The translations under genes and the position numbers were made by a program. The notes beneath the pieces are model-generated. The model worked only from the letters and a program-made list of their open reading frames with translations, made no database searches and had not been told where the DNA came from. DNA of 64,000 nucleotides from Stenopsyche tienmushanensis (Eukaryota; Arthropoda; Insecta; Trichoptera; Stenopsychidae). The DNA lies in the NCBI GenBank assembly GCA_008973525.1, contig WACJ01000294.1, forward strand, positions 1 through 64,000. The letters run 5' to 3'. Position 1 is the first letter of the stretch. Every line of letters begins with the position of its first letter. Below, one piece after another: positions 34,890-45,964 of the stretch.

Positions 34890-35680
34890 ACAAGATGTTG
34901 TTATCATCCACTAATTACCTGATTTGTTTGAATAAATCATGAATTGACTCATAAATATCCGGGTTTATAAGATGGACCATAAACATAAAAATATCGCATT
35001 TACGCGTGATATAGAACTAACGTCGTTAAAATCATCATAAACTTAGATGCTATATTCGTATGTCCACCACTTATCATCCGTATAAATCCACTTATCTATC
35101 AGGACCGCGCAGCGTGTATGAAGCTTGTATTTAAATCGATCGCAAATACGCGACTGAACTCCTCAAAAGGTTATGTCCGTGCCCGCGTAAGCGCGATGAG
35201 AATGGCGTGACTTTAGCTTGAAAAAAATAGCATCCGAACTTGATATAGATTTAAATTTCCTTCTACGGATGAAAGTATACGTTACGTTATACGTTCAAAT
35301 ATAATTTTATATAGAACGATGAACTGATAGAATGTCGTCTTTATGTTATGTTCGTGTGTTTACGTGCCATTTAATCTGTGCCTATTTATACAATTCAAAT
35401 CAAAAAGTATCACTTGTTGCATTTTATTGCGTTGGTACACGCACCACAGATTAACAACCATTGTTATATTTAAATATGTCGACGCAGTTGACTTTTTTAT
35501 AGGCGCCACTGGAATTTTGTCGCAGTCTATTGGCTGGTTTAAGAATTATATCAATTTTATGAAAGAAGTTCATGAATTTCTTGCGGAATCGCCCGGACTT
35601 TAAAGTGTTAATTTTTATATGGACCATTTCATACTTATTACAAACATGCTATTCAGGGTCGTAATGAGGAGGTGGAAAAG
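34890..35680. other. Unassigned sequence
   Basis: Unique sequence, with one 86-codon plus frame at 35,343-35,603 that resembles no known family. Confidence 0.3.
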
Positions 35681-35689
35681 CAGGCGATC

Positions 35690-36012
35690 GCCACGGGCGC
35701 AATTGAGCTTGGGGCGCAAAACTCACAATACCGACCCGGTCGAGAGTTTTTATTTTACTCAACATTTCTACTTTACATGAACTAACACTGATTGATTCTG
35801 TCCGTTTTTACAATATATACTAAGTTTCGTTGTCGTTATGTTCAGGTATGGCATCCGATCGCGAGCCGTTCATTCGTCATATCAGTGGTCCGAAAAGCGG
35901 ACCGATTGAGCATACAAACTTTATGGCCACTCCGTCCTCTTTTAGGGCCTTTTGCGGAATTTTCTATAACGTCAGGTTGGGTACTTTTGGGGCTATCTTA
36001 TTATTATTTTAA
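35690..36012 (+). repeat. Repeat G with hairpin, copy 3
   Basis: Nearly identical to copy 4 over TTGATTCTGTCCGTTTTTAC, GTTCATTCGTCATATCAGTG, the hairpin at 35,887-35,903 (stem GGTCCG/CGGACC, loop AAAAG), GCATACAAACTTTATGGCC and GGGGCTATCTTATTATTATT. A degenerate echo of the tail (GGGACTATC, ATTTATAATAGT) follows at about 36,150-36,210. Confidence 0.85.
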
Positions 36013-36432
36013 AACATACATTATAATAGTATTTAATATATTGCATTTATAATAGTATTAGTTAACAACACTTTTTGAAATGATCATCCAATACCATTTA
36101 ATAAACATTTCTATTATAGTATTTTTTTAAAAACATCTATACGCCAGGTCGAATAATTTTGGGACTATCATCGTATATTTTTTTAAAATATTGCATTTAT
36201 AATAGTGCGCATATTTTTATAATTTATTTTAGGGTATATATTTAATCCTCAACTTCCACTGTTATAGTCCGTCAGTTCATGTGTTACTAATTAACAACGT
36301 TCAATATTTTATAGATCATTTCATTGCGATCATTAGAAAATATTTTCGTTTTATAAATTTAAAATAAATAGCTCTAAGATTTTGAAGTTCAGGTTAAAAT
36401 AATGGGGAAAAAATCACCGTATTATAAATTTA

Positions 36433-36867
36433 CAGCATAATAATCCGACAAATTTTTTGCAGTGTCGGATTATCGAATTTGTCGGACTATAAAGTACTGC
36501 CAAATTTTGCTTTTATGGCCAATATAGACCCAGAAATAGTATGCCTATTTTTTTCCAGAAGAAACCATATATACAAAGTTTCATCCACCTCTGGAATTTT
36601 CTTGAAAGTTTGTCTCTTGTCTGGCCTGGCCTGAACTTTTAAATGTTTTCGCGGTTCTTTTATGTATCATAAATTGTGTATGGTCTTACGCCGTATTCAC
36701 TTGCCAACTGACTAAAAGATTAATTACAATTTAGGCGGTTCAGAATCAAATATTTGCATTTTTTACATTGATAAAGCTTTTTCGTACATATGTACTATAC
36801 TTGTATCAAGATGTCGGACTACAGGGGGCGCCGGATTAAACTGGGCCGCATTTCCGCGAGTCTGCTG
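36433..36867 (+). mobile_element. Tigger/pogo-type non-autonomous element D, copy 2
   Basis: A 435-bp element beginning CAGCATAATAATCCGAC and ending GCGAGTCTGCTG, flanked by TA on both sides (36,431-36,432 and 36,868-36,869). TA duplication with CA...TG termini is typical of pogo/Tigger and other Tc1/mariner-superfamily elements. Internal landmarks match the other D copies: GTGTCGGATTATCGAATTTG, TCGGACTATAAAGTACTGC, and a GTCGGACTACAGGGGGCGCC block. No transposase is encoded. Confidence 0.75.
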
Positions 36868-36959
36868 TAAAAATAGTTTCAATAAATTCTCATAAGGCAA
36901 CTAATATGAAAAAATATAGCTTAATAATATTTTAGTACAGGTAATTAAAATATACTTAC

Positions 36960-37010
36960 CACAGCTAATGTGTTAATATTTCCGATCGATCGTCTTGATC
37001 CATTTTTACC
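36960..37010 (-). CDS. Candidate 51-nt in-frame micro-exon
   Basis: On the minus strand a 51-nt segment lies between CAG (acceptor) and GTAAGTAT (near-perfect donor). It is a multiple of three and open in one frame as GKNGSRRSIGNINTLAV. The sequence before the acceptor (AATATAAAAAACAG) has almost no pyrimidine tract, which argues against it. It could be a weak alternative exon of the same minus-strand gene as the 57.5-kb exon, or a chance arrangement in AT-rich DNA. Confidence 0.2.
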
Positions 37011-37014
37011 CTGT

Positions 37015-38840
37015 TTTTTATATTAATTGTGATGGAAATTTGCAATACATCATTGAAATAGTATTTAAAATAATCATTTTTTCGTTACTCTTTCATAGAT
37101 TCTCTTTTAACTAAAGAAAATCCAAATAAGGTTATCCTAAATTTCGCATGTTTGGAAGATACGTGAAGTAGTAAACTAAAATATTTTATGGAGATCGCGT
37201 ACATCTGATAACGAATATGGCACAGTAAAAATGAATACGTAAGAAAACATCGTTTTTTATGAATTTCCAAGGTTTGAAATCAAATTGTTTATACGTCCAT
37301 GGTACAAATGTATATTTGAATACATTTTGGCAATATATTTGTCCGAACAAAATGAGCAGAGAGTAATCTCCAGTGGTTAAGATAAACTTAATCACGACCA
37401 AAGCATATCCTTGCGTTTTTATAACAACTCGCCGTTTAAAATGATACATTTCGCAGATTGCGTTCGCGAGTAGATGCGCATCTTTACATGTCTATGATAT
37501 TCGGTCCTCTTTGGACTTGCATGGCTTGTTTGAAGAATAAAAGGCTTTGTAGTTATTGGACGTAATATTAACTCATCAAATCATGTAATTTTAAAACAAA
37601 ATATGCTCGCAAAGTCAAAGCAATGATCATATTTCACCATGATTCATTCATTAGCACTCTCGACTATTATGACTTCCCGATCATCATTCATTCTTCGCCA
37701 TCATCCATCATCCCCGGGCGATTCCAAAATCCATTGAAGTCATGAAAAGTATTTTTATTCGACAAAATAAAATATTAGCCTCATAAATCACTCGCACATG
37801 CCAAATAAGAAGATTCTCTTCCACGAAACGGTTTAGTGGACAAACTCGAAAACGACATTTAGCTTTTTTTTCGCCTAAGGACTGAGCGAAAAACTTGAAA
37901 TTTAAAAATGCTAAGTAATAAATTCGCGCAAAAAAACTCGAATAAAATTTATGTCGGTAAAAATCCATTGTCATAAGAAGCATCGAGTCAATAAAACCAT
38001 AATAATGCTGATATATTTGTATGTAAATGCAGAGTTACATGCGATATTGCATAATTTTCAATTTTACAAAGAACGTTCATTCCAAATAAATATTTTTAGA
38101 CCAAAATTTATAGTGTCTGTTTGAGAGTGCAATTTGTATATGTCAATGTGTTTGAAATAGTTTTTTTATTTGCCATAAAAGAAGACGACATTCAGTTCTC
38201 CTACATGTTGTGACCTATATGTTAGAAACCTAAAGATCGACTCGAATGATTTAAATACAAAATAATAACCATAACTCGTTTTGGTCACACCGCATTATCC
38301 ACCACAAGACCCAAAATAATTAATAACATCATCGATCGGAACTAATTTGTGAAACTTCAATTAAGAGTTGCGTTGATTAATTCGAATGTGCGTTACGTTT
38401 ACGGCGTCAAGCAATATAAAATAATTGTAGCAAAATTTTTCTAAAATTGGCAATATAACAGGTCGGAACAGAGATTGCCAAAATGCTATTAGGTGTATTA
38501 ATTAAAAGAGACGCGAGAGCATTGAACTTCGATAATTTCGATCAAATTTCACAATATTTTATTGATACGTTTTTAATACTAATTTAAAAGAAATCTCGCA
38601 AGGTGTTCGATAAAAAAAATAAGTAAACGGCCTTCGCAGTCATATGATATTTTTGATAATCGTATAAATTTATGCTTGTTTCCATATAATAAAATTTTTA
38701 TTTGTGCATATCGAATGTCTTTAAAAGATCATTATTGAAGCATTTTTTTCAATTGAACCATTTCTATATCCCTTTTCAGATGATGCTGATTTAAATTTTG
38801 GGGTTTAAAAATGCCTCAGACACTATTTCAAAGATAAATA
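37015..38840. other. Unassigned sequence
   Basis: Unique AT-rich DNA. Minus frames of 61-91 codons carry no motif. Confidence 0.35.
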
Positions 38841-38844
38841 TTAG

Positions 38845-39110
38845 GAGGACCCGAAAGTCTTCGGATATATTTGATAAAATACGTTCAAATTTATTAATAC
38901 CAAATTTTGGTATACAACATTATGAAATATAATTCCTTTCATTATTCAACATGTCTTCCCATCGCTATGGCAGTCCTTAGATCCTTTTTTTGTAAAAAAA
39001 ATCCGGTTTAAAAGCAATAACGATTTTAAATGCATATCCACTTCAGTTGTATTTTTGAATCGTTTTTCTCTCAGGCTGTATCTCACGCATTTCCCACCAT
39101 ATGAACAAAA
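38845..39110 (-). pseudogene. Mariner 3' end: C-terminus plus terminal repeat
   Basis: The minus strand encodes LREKRFKNTTEVDMHLKSLL then, after a frameshift, GLP-stop-RWEDMLNNERNYIS. These correspond to the K-x-F-x-x-x-x-E-V region and the LP-x-RW-x-x-x-(x)-NNG-NY end of mariner transposases. Beyond it, at 38,840-38,862, TATTAGGAGGACCCGAAAGT looks like a mariner terminal inverted repeat; a similar string (TATTAGGTCCTCCCGAAAG) occurs at about 55,298. The rest of the gene is absent, with repeat K lying upstream. Confidence 0.65.
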
Positions 39111-39189
39111 TAACCCTTTTTAAAATCAATTCGGGTGTAGGGATTGAAATTTGAAGTTCTTTTCGAGAAAGCCATTAATTTTTTCGTCG

Positions 39190-39575
39190 TGCGGTACCCA
39201 TCCTATCCCATAACACCCATCCTATTCGTTTTGCCGATAAGTTTTAAATATTCCCAAAAAGTCTTTGCGATAACTCCTCAATTGTTTAAGGTGGATCTGA
39301 AGCGATTAGGGATTTTAGTGCATGGTTATCAAAATTCTAAGGTACTCCCATTTTCGGTTCATCTTTTAAACTTCTATAGCCCGATTTAAAATTCTGAAAT
39401 CAATATTGGCATCCGAAGACTGCTACAACTTCACCATAAACATCTCCGAGTGTTTTACAGGCTTTTGATGCATTTTAACCCAAATAAAAAAAATAGCATA
39501 CAAACTTGATGTTGATTTCGTTAGTGTCGGGTTTGGAAATTTAACCCTCAACAATAAAAAAAATCTATTGCACAA
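39190..39575 (+). repeat. Repeat K with protein-like frame, copy 2
   Basis: Longer partner of 27,835-28,095, in inverted relative orientation. The plus frame reads VRYPSYPITPILFVLPISFK and continues as an open frame to 39,389. After a break, FTINISECFT and TQIKK appear in the order seen in copy 1. It ends in ACCCTCAACAATAAAAAAAAT, matching the start of copy 1. The family is unknown. Confidence 0.55.
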
Positions 39576-39604
39576 AAATAATGGACGTTTTCTTAACTTT
39601 GTCT

Positions 39605-39918
39605 GAAGTTTCGAGAGTTTTTATTTTAATCAACCTTTCTAGTTTACATCAACTAACACTGATTGATTCTGTCCGTTTTTACAATACATACCAAGTTGTC
39701 GAATCCCTCTTTTCTTCGTTATCGTTATGTTTAGATATGACATCCGATCACGAGCCGTTCATTCGTCATATCAGTGGTCCGAAAAGCGGACCGATTGAGC
39801 ATACAAACTTCATGGCCACTCCGTCCTCTTTTAGGGCTTTTTGCGGCATTTTCTATAACGTTAAGTCGCGTACTTTTGGGGCTATCTTATTATTATTTAA
39901 AAACATACATTATAATAG
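39605..39918 (+). repeat. Repeat G with hairpin, copy 4
   Basis: Near-identical to copy 3, with the hairpin at 39,776-39,792 and the same AAAAG loop. It contains a 20-30 bp insertion (around GTCGAATCCCTCTTTTCTTC) also seen in diverged form in copy 5. Confidence 0.85.
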
Positions 39919-40254
39919 TATTTAATAGTCCTCATAATAGATAACAAGTCTTTATTTGAATTATAGACATTGAAAAAGCATTGTATTTTGTATGTTGATT
40001 TTATTGGCAAATTGCCTTCTAAAGGAGAATTTAATCCTCGTTTATATTGTTGTTGGTTGAAAGTCTTTATTATTTAACCGAGTCTCTCTATTTATTCAGA
40101 ATTTAGATCTTTCATCAAGAGAAGAACTGATATCACTGAACAATGTCAATATTCAAGGTGGATTTGCATCCTAAAATTGTATGCCGTTTGTCAATATTAA
40201 TTATAGGGTGATTTTAGATAGCAATAATTTATTTCCCGGATAAAATCTTGATTT

Positions 40255-40420
40255 CAGATATGCGAATGATATAATGAATCGATTTCGAGTGTATTGTTTA
40301 TGTTTACTCGAAGAAATTAGTGAATATTGTGTGCTATCGACAGTGATTATTTATTTATGTACAAATTTCATACATGCTACGACGCTCCTGACAGATACGT
40401 GAATTTGTACGCAAGGCCTT
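40255..40420 (+). repeat. Dispersed repeat C, copy 3 (partial)
   Basis: Matches 53,377-53,530: GAATGATATAATGAAT, GTGTATTGTTTATGTTTAC, GAATATTGTGTGCTATCGAC and TTATTTATTTATGTACAA. Both are the right half of repeat C. It directly abuts repeat G copy 5. Confidence 0.75.
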
Positions 40421-40429
40421 GACGAAGGG

Positions 40430-40752
40430 GTGGCAAATTGGTTTGGGCCGCCAAATACGCCAAATACTGACCCAGTCAAGGGTTGCACATGGTTTTTATT
40501 TTACTTGACCATTCTATTTTATAATATATAATACTAAGCTGTCTAATACCACTTTTTTTCGTTTTCGCTTAAACAACCCACCCGATCAGTCTTCTTTGGA
40601 CAACTTCGTTTTGTAATGAGAGTTCGTAATCGTTCTGTAGACATGTTCGGGTATGGCATCCGATCGCAAGGCGTCTATTCGTCATGTCAGCGGTCCGAAA
40701 AGCGGACCGGTTGGATACACAGACTTTGTGGCCACTCCACCCTTCTATTTGT
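40430..40752 (+). repeat. Repeat G with hairpin, copy 5
   Basis: Diverged copy: TACTGACCCAGTCAAGGGTT, GGTTTTTATTTTACTTGACC, GTTCGGGTATGGCATCCGAT, hairpin at 40,692-40,708 (GGTCCG-AAAAG-CGGACC), GGTTGGATACACAGACTTTG and TGGCCACTCC. Its core is closer to the inverted copies at 14.6 and 20.5 kb than to copies 3 and 4. Confidence 0.8.
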
Positions 40753-40754
40753 AA

Positions 40755-41288
40755 TAGTATTATTTAACTTTTTTAACGGACGGTTTCTTCTTTCTTTTTC
40801 TTCGAGAGTCTTTTGTTTTGATTTGTAAGAAGATGTATGTTTTTACCTTTGCATGATTAATAATTGAAGAAGAATCTAAGAATATAATGTTCCAATAAAG
40901 AGAGCAGTAACTATGAATGCGTTAACACTTTTCGGTATACAAACTGTTATAATACTATTCATTATTGCTAGATCATCGTTTCTTAGACATTGCTAAAAGA
41001 AATACATTTTTATATTGTTGCTTCATTAAGAATGTCGCTCGTAACATTATGCCATTTTAAAAAATACTGTTTCGATATGCTATCAACTTGATTTTACAGC
41101 GTATGTGAGCATTTAAGTGGACATTTACCATTTAAGGTTTCTTTCTCTTGCCGAGCCAATTGGTGCGGTAATAGTACTCAACTAGGCGCAATTTAATACG
41201 CTTTTTATGCCCACAATCGCCCTAATTTTATGATTTAATAACAATGTACGAATTTTATTAACACGTCGTTTTTATGTTTTTATTGCAG
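40755..41288. other. Unassigned, ends in a strong 3' splice-site signal
   Basis: No gene or repeat. The last 25 bases (GTCGTTTTTATGTTTTTATT then GCAG) form a good polypyrimidine tract and acceptor for the exon candidate that follows. Confidence 0.35.
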
Positions 41289-41514
41289 AGGCAGCGATGA
41301 TAACTCAGGCATGAGAGGCGGCGATCATTTCGGCTCGCGAGACTAAGCAAGACGAAAAAATGAAAGTACGACAAAAATTCATGCACGAAAAAAATTAGCT
41401 TTAGACCGAGCGCCGATGATGATCATTTACAATCGATATAGTTTTAAGTGCGCCTCTGAGTGAGTGTTCCTAGCGGAGATACATTGAGAAGCATCCGAAT
41501 ACATATTATACGAG
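41289..41514 (+). other. Candidate non-coding/UTR exon with strong splice sites
   Basis: A 226-nt segment framed by a polypyrimidine tract plus GCAG acceptor at 41,285-41,288 and a consensus donor GAG|GTGAGTAAC at 41,515. It is more GC-rich than its flanks. All three frames contain stops. The longest opening from the acceptor side reads GSDDNSGMRGGDHFGSRD before TAA, so it could be the end of a coding region, a 5'-UTR exon or an exon of a non-coding RNA. No cDNA evidence is available here. Confidence 0.35.
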
Positions 41515-41519
41515 GTGAG

Positions 41520-42165
41520 TAACAAGCTCTGTGTAATCACTATAAATTATTGCTGTCACGAATTTGAGGCAACTGTGAATCTATGAATAAACAAATAATC
41601 AGTCAATGGGAGTCATGATGATCTTCATCAGTATGCAGAGGCGATGGATTGCACACCGTATCCGTATGCATATGAGCTTTTTCAAATCATCTCTGACGCA
41701 CCATTGCGTCCGGATTATATGCAATTAATCATGGCGAATATGCCCCTAAGCAACCGAATTAATGCAGCATTTCCTTATGCTTTATTAATCCCACATAAAA
41801 AACGTGTACATTGTGTTGTACAAAAATAAATTTAAATAAAAGCATCTAAACAAAAATAAGAATTATTTTCAAATTCGAATTTGGCAGTGAGTTCAATCGC
41901 GATGACCTTTCGCACGCGTTTCTTTTCGCGAATCCAGTATTTAATGCATTTATAAGATCGTAAAATACGGATTTTAATTCGGCGCCATCAAAATATTAAA
42001 TTGATGCTTTTCCAATTACATCTGGGGGGCAACTTTTTTTAATTTTTTTATTTACACTCAATAAATCATCGTTTTTGCGCAATAAATCAAAATCAAATTA
42101 TTTTTATTTTCGCGGTAGCGTTTTTGTATGAAATCATCGAAAAGAGCCTAAATCCATGAAACGAA
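41520..42165. other. Unassigned sequence
   Basis: A 61-codon plus frame (41,644-41,829) is present but unrecognisable. Otherwise nothing seen. Confidence 0.3.
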
Positions 42166-42169
42166 TGAA

Positions 42170-42505
42170 GTTCCTTTCTGCTGAGACATGAAATAAACCT
42201 CGCAAAATTCCCGATTTCCCGACAAATTATTAATTTCCGCCGCTGCAGATGAATACTCATATACTATAATACTTTGATGTGATTCGTAATTATATTACGG
42301 AGGAATACAAAAATTCTGAACCCCGTATCTATTATATTTCATATCGATATTCCCATTATTAGAGTCGACGTGTAGTAAATACATCATCGGTAGAGAAAGG
42401 TTAATATAATAATTTGAAAAAAATATATATGTACTGTATATATTATTCATAAATTAGACAGTTACTGCCCTTGGGCGTCGCCTAAGCTCTCCAATTAAGA
42501 GTAAC
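42170..42505 (+). repeat. Dispersed repeat A, copy 2
   Basis: Full-length copy from CCTTTCTGCTGAGACATG to GCTCTCCAATTAAGAGTAAC. At about 42,430-42,450 it reads TACTGTATATATTATTCATA, which is the uninterrupted version of the site that carries a MITE in copy 3. Confidence 0.85.
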
Positions 42506-42799
42506 AAGATCGATGGATTGAAAATCTGATTCATCACTGCTGTAAACCCTGAAAGTTTTGTTGTATTTACAGGAACCCAAATTTACTCATCAGAATCAGA
42601 GCTAGTGTTTTTAATTCAAAGTCTAGTTCATGCATATAATGTTTTCAGGTTTGCGCGTCAATTGCTAATCTAATCAATAACATCCTCTCTCCTGTTATTT
42701 CTAGAAAACAGGCTGAATATTGTGAAGGATCGTATGAACATCGTGAAGGGAGTATAAAAATGATCATCTGATTTAAACATTTGAGTACACAGCAACATT

Positions 42800-42970
42800 A
42801 AAGCTTTACGAGAATTTCCGCCAGAAATGCGGCGTGACGATAAATAGACGTTTTGCGTTGTGACTGCGAAGTTTTTTTATTTTGCATGTTACCAAATTTG
42901 CTCATTTGGTAAGAATTTGTGAAATTTTGCGTAGAACTCAAACTGTTAAAATTTATGCCAAATATAAACA
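42800..42970 (+). repeat. Dispersed repeat P, copy 1
   Basis: Aligns with 44,730-44,930: ACGAGAATTTCCGCC, AATGCGGCGTGACGATA, AATAGACGTT and, further on, TTTGGTAAGAA. Similarity is clearest over the first 45 bp. The class is unknown. Confidence 0.5.
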
Positions 42971-42974
42971 AATT

Positions 42975-44725
42975 TACAATCCAACACAGGACTAATCGAA
43001 ACAAAATCGACTGTCTCGAATAGAGTTATTCGATTTTGAACGCCGGTCTCCTCGGCGTTAAAAAAATGTTAATCAATTGTGGCAGATCCTTTACATTTGA
43101 ATGGAAGTCCAATCGCATTTTAGATTTTATGAAGTCGTTTAATTTTATGGGTGCGTGTCAAAGTTGATCGTGTCATCGGAGAGAGATTGATACATTATTC
43201 ATGCGATTTGCATTGACAGATCAACGACTATTTTAGTGTCGCATTTCGCCACAGTAATTGATCGACAATCCTAAGCAAGCGTAAATTATCGGACGCATCA
43301 ATCACTCTCCCATTTTGCGTGCCGTTGCGTTGTTATATGTCAAAAAATAAATATAGATCCGGACGTGTCGGTGCAATAGAATTTCTGGACGATTGCTAAC
43401 ACAAATTACAGTGCGTGTCGTTAATCCCTTGCGCCTTAAATATCACATAATTACACGCGCTGTATTACGAAATGTTAGCGGTTCGCAAAAGGAGTGAATA
43501 ACTAATGGATCTGTGACAGCTGTAACATTCAATTATGTTAACAACAAATGATAGTCCACATTTAAGAGAAGGCGTTAAGGTTGTTCCCATGGATTCCTGA
43601 GATTTTTAGCTCCATGCAGCTTCGAAGCTCAAAATAAAAAGCTTTTGTTGAATAATTAATGGATCGCGAACGAACCAAAAAGACATTGACGTTATTATCT
43701 CATACAAACTGAAAAAAAATACTTAAATATACAACTAATCGATATATTACAATCCTTTTCTACGGCGTCATCGATTAACTTTAATGTCCATAATCTATGC
43801 CCAACCTTTTGCCGGCTTAGTCATGTTGCTATGATCTAATTTCGATTGATATTTCGACGCCAAAAATTAAAAAAACGTTCATCGTCGCGGATGAAAAATG
43901 TCGAAAACTGGGATCCACGCGTGGATGATCCAGCGACGAGAAGCGCGACCAGTTAGACGGGTTTCGTCTATCGTCCAAAATGTCAAACGATTGGAGCGCA
44001 GTCTCTGATTGACGATATTCATTAATGTAACGAAATACAGGAAAAGGAAGGCCACCAGAAGGTCGGAGCCGGTCGAAAATGAGCACAAAAAAGGCGCCAA
44101 TTGCAAAACGAAGGATCAGGGACCGAACGGACCGGTTGTTGGAACCGTTCGGGTCGATACAGTTTCGATCCGTTCACTTTCAGTATGATGTAAACCGCTC
44201 AATTATTTGCATAAAAGTGCTAAAAGACATCGATCTTTGCTTAGATAATGGAGATAGTGCAATTAATCGAATCGTTCGAGCTGTTTTTCGCTTTCCTTGG
44301 TATTATTCAATCCATAAACACTTAATATTGGATGAAGTGCAAATTCGATCATTAATATTTTATTGATGATCGTGCCCATTGAATCAGCTAATCACTTGAC
44401 ATTTTGTGCTACAATTATTTATAAATTAATTTAATTCACATTGAAGTTTTTCCTCTTAAATACCGCTTGACCTTTTATTGCCAATGCATAATTAACGATA
44501 TTTGTTGCAAAACTCTGTCTTGAGTATCAATTGATGTCTTTTTAATTTTTAGTCGAAAATTATTTACTAGAGGCAATTGGACCTGGAGCCATCGAATGCT
44601 TTCTTAATTGGTTGTATTAATATATTTGCTATTACAAGTAGTCACAGAAAAGAGCCATTGTATAACACTTTGCTTAATTCGCATGCTATATCACAAATTG
44701 AATACAGTGTGAGTGCCTATCATCG
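42975..44725. other. Unique sequence with a GC-richer patch at 43.89-44.17 kb
   Basis: Overlapping open frames on both strands (85 and 75 codons minus, 95 codons plus, all between 43,829 and 44,366) without family motifs. A perfect 14-bp palindrome ATCCACGCGTGGAT lies at 43,913-43,926. This could be an exon or regulatory region, but nothing is decisive. Confidence 0.3.
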
Positions 44726-44729
44726 ATAT

Positions 44730-44930
44730 ATCGCTGCGAGAAATTCCCGCCAATAATGCGGCGCGGCGATATATAGACGTTCAAATGCAGTCGGTAATTG
44801 TAATTTTGTGCGGTGGCACGTTTTGCGCATTGTCTGCATATATTTCATTTTGTGTATAATATTTTCATACACGATTTTGATTATATGTCACATTTTTGGT
44901 AAGAACTCGAAAAAATTTAAATTGCACTCA
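44730..44930 (+). repeat. Dispersed repeat P, copy 2
   Basis: Partner of 42,800-42,970: GCGAGAAATTCCCGCC, AATGCGGCGCGGCGATA, TATAGACGTT, then a diverged tail with TTTTTGGTAAGAACTC. Confidence 0.5.
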
Positions 44931-45014
44931 CTCAAACGCTCCATAATTTTGTGATAGTAAAAATGAGTTATGTTTTTTATTATCTTTTTAAAAATCAAAC
45001 AAATAATTCTTTAT

Positions 45015-45546
45015 AAGAAGCGTATCCCGAAAGTAAGTGTATTAACATTTTTTCAAGTGTATTTGAAATTAAAAAACAGGATATTGTAGATAAACTTGTT
45101 AACTATTTTTCAACATAATCGCTATCCCGTTGCATCTGGCAAGCCGTGGCACAAGCTTCTTTATGCCCTCCTGCCAGCTCTTTCCTCCACTTCAGAACCA
45201 CTTTTTGCACCTGCTCATTGTGCTCATTGAGGCAGAAATTTGACCAAAATGATGCCTTTTCGGTCCCAAAACACTGACACTGTCTTTTTGACTCGGACGT
45301 GTAATGAGCCACCCACTTTTTAACTCCAGTCATAATAGAGCTTAAAAAATCCTTACCTTCCAATCCGTTTGTTTGGATTTCTTATCGACATCTTTCACAC
45401 AAGTGGACACTATAACGTGAATTTACATACTACCGTTTTCCTGCTATAATCGCTTTGTCAGAAGATACCCTTCTACCACTCAGTACGACCAATACTTAAT
45501 CTACAGCTCGTTATTATCACAGTACACTTACTTTCAGGATATGCCT
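45015..45546 (-). mobile_element. Mariner deletion derivative with terminal repeats
   Basis: About 530 bp bounded by imperfect terminal inverted repeats: GCGTATCCCGAAAGTAAGTG at the left, and the reverse complement GCATATCCTGAAAGTAAGTG at the right (18 of 20). The exact TA flanks are unclear. Inside, a single 86-codon minus frame (45,103-45,363) joins TGVKKWVAHYTSESKRQ, from the centre of a mariner transposase just after the first catalytic Asp, through an internal deletion to WRKELAGGHKEAC and the terminal GDYVEK-like SDYVEK. It cannot encode an active enzyme but could be mobilised in trans by a related element. Confidence 0.8.
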
Positions 45547-45851
45547 CGTTTTAGTGACTTGGTTGAATTTAATTTGCTGAATCTACAATAGTAGGTTGAT
45601 ATTTAGCTAACTTCAAACCCAAGTAAACGTTACTAATTTCATCTGTCAGTTGGTTTGTTTTATTGTTTTGGAAATTATTTAACACTGAAAATAAGATTTT
45701 TATAGGGGTTTTAACTATCTAATAATCGGTTCCAGGTACTTCAAATTTTCTGTTCGTTGTGACATTTTTCTTCTTAATTCAAGCGATTTCTTTCCAGATT
45801 CTCAAATTACGATCTCAGCCAACCAACACTTGAGTACAAGATTATCTAGAA

Positions 45852-45960
45852 TAGCGCTTTTTGAACTTATGTGGTCCGAAGACTTCCTCTTGAACAATTT
45901 ATTTTTGGCTGATCCCATCCCAACATTTTATACTACGCTCTTAAGACTTAATTTTTCAAA
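45852..45960 (+). mobile_element. hAT-type transposon end, copy 2
   Basis: TAGCGCTTTTTGAACTTATG, GTCCGAAGACTTCCTCTTGA, ATTTTTGGC and CCCATCCCAACAT match the arm starting at 14,750 in order. It is a solo arm and no opposite end was seen. Confidence 0.5.
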
Positions 45961-45964
45961 CAAA

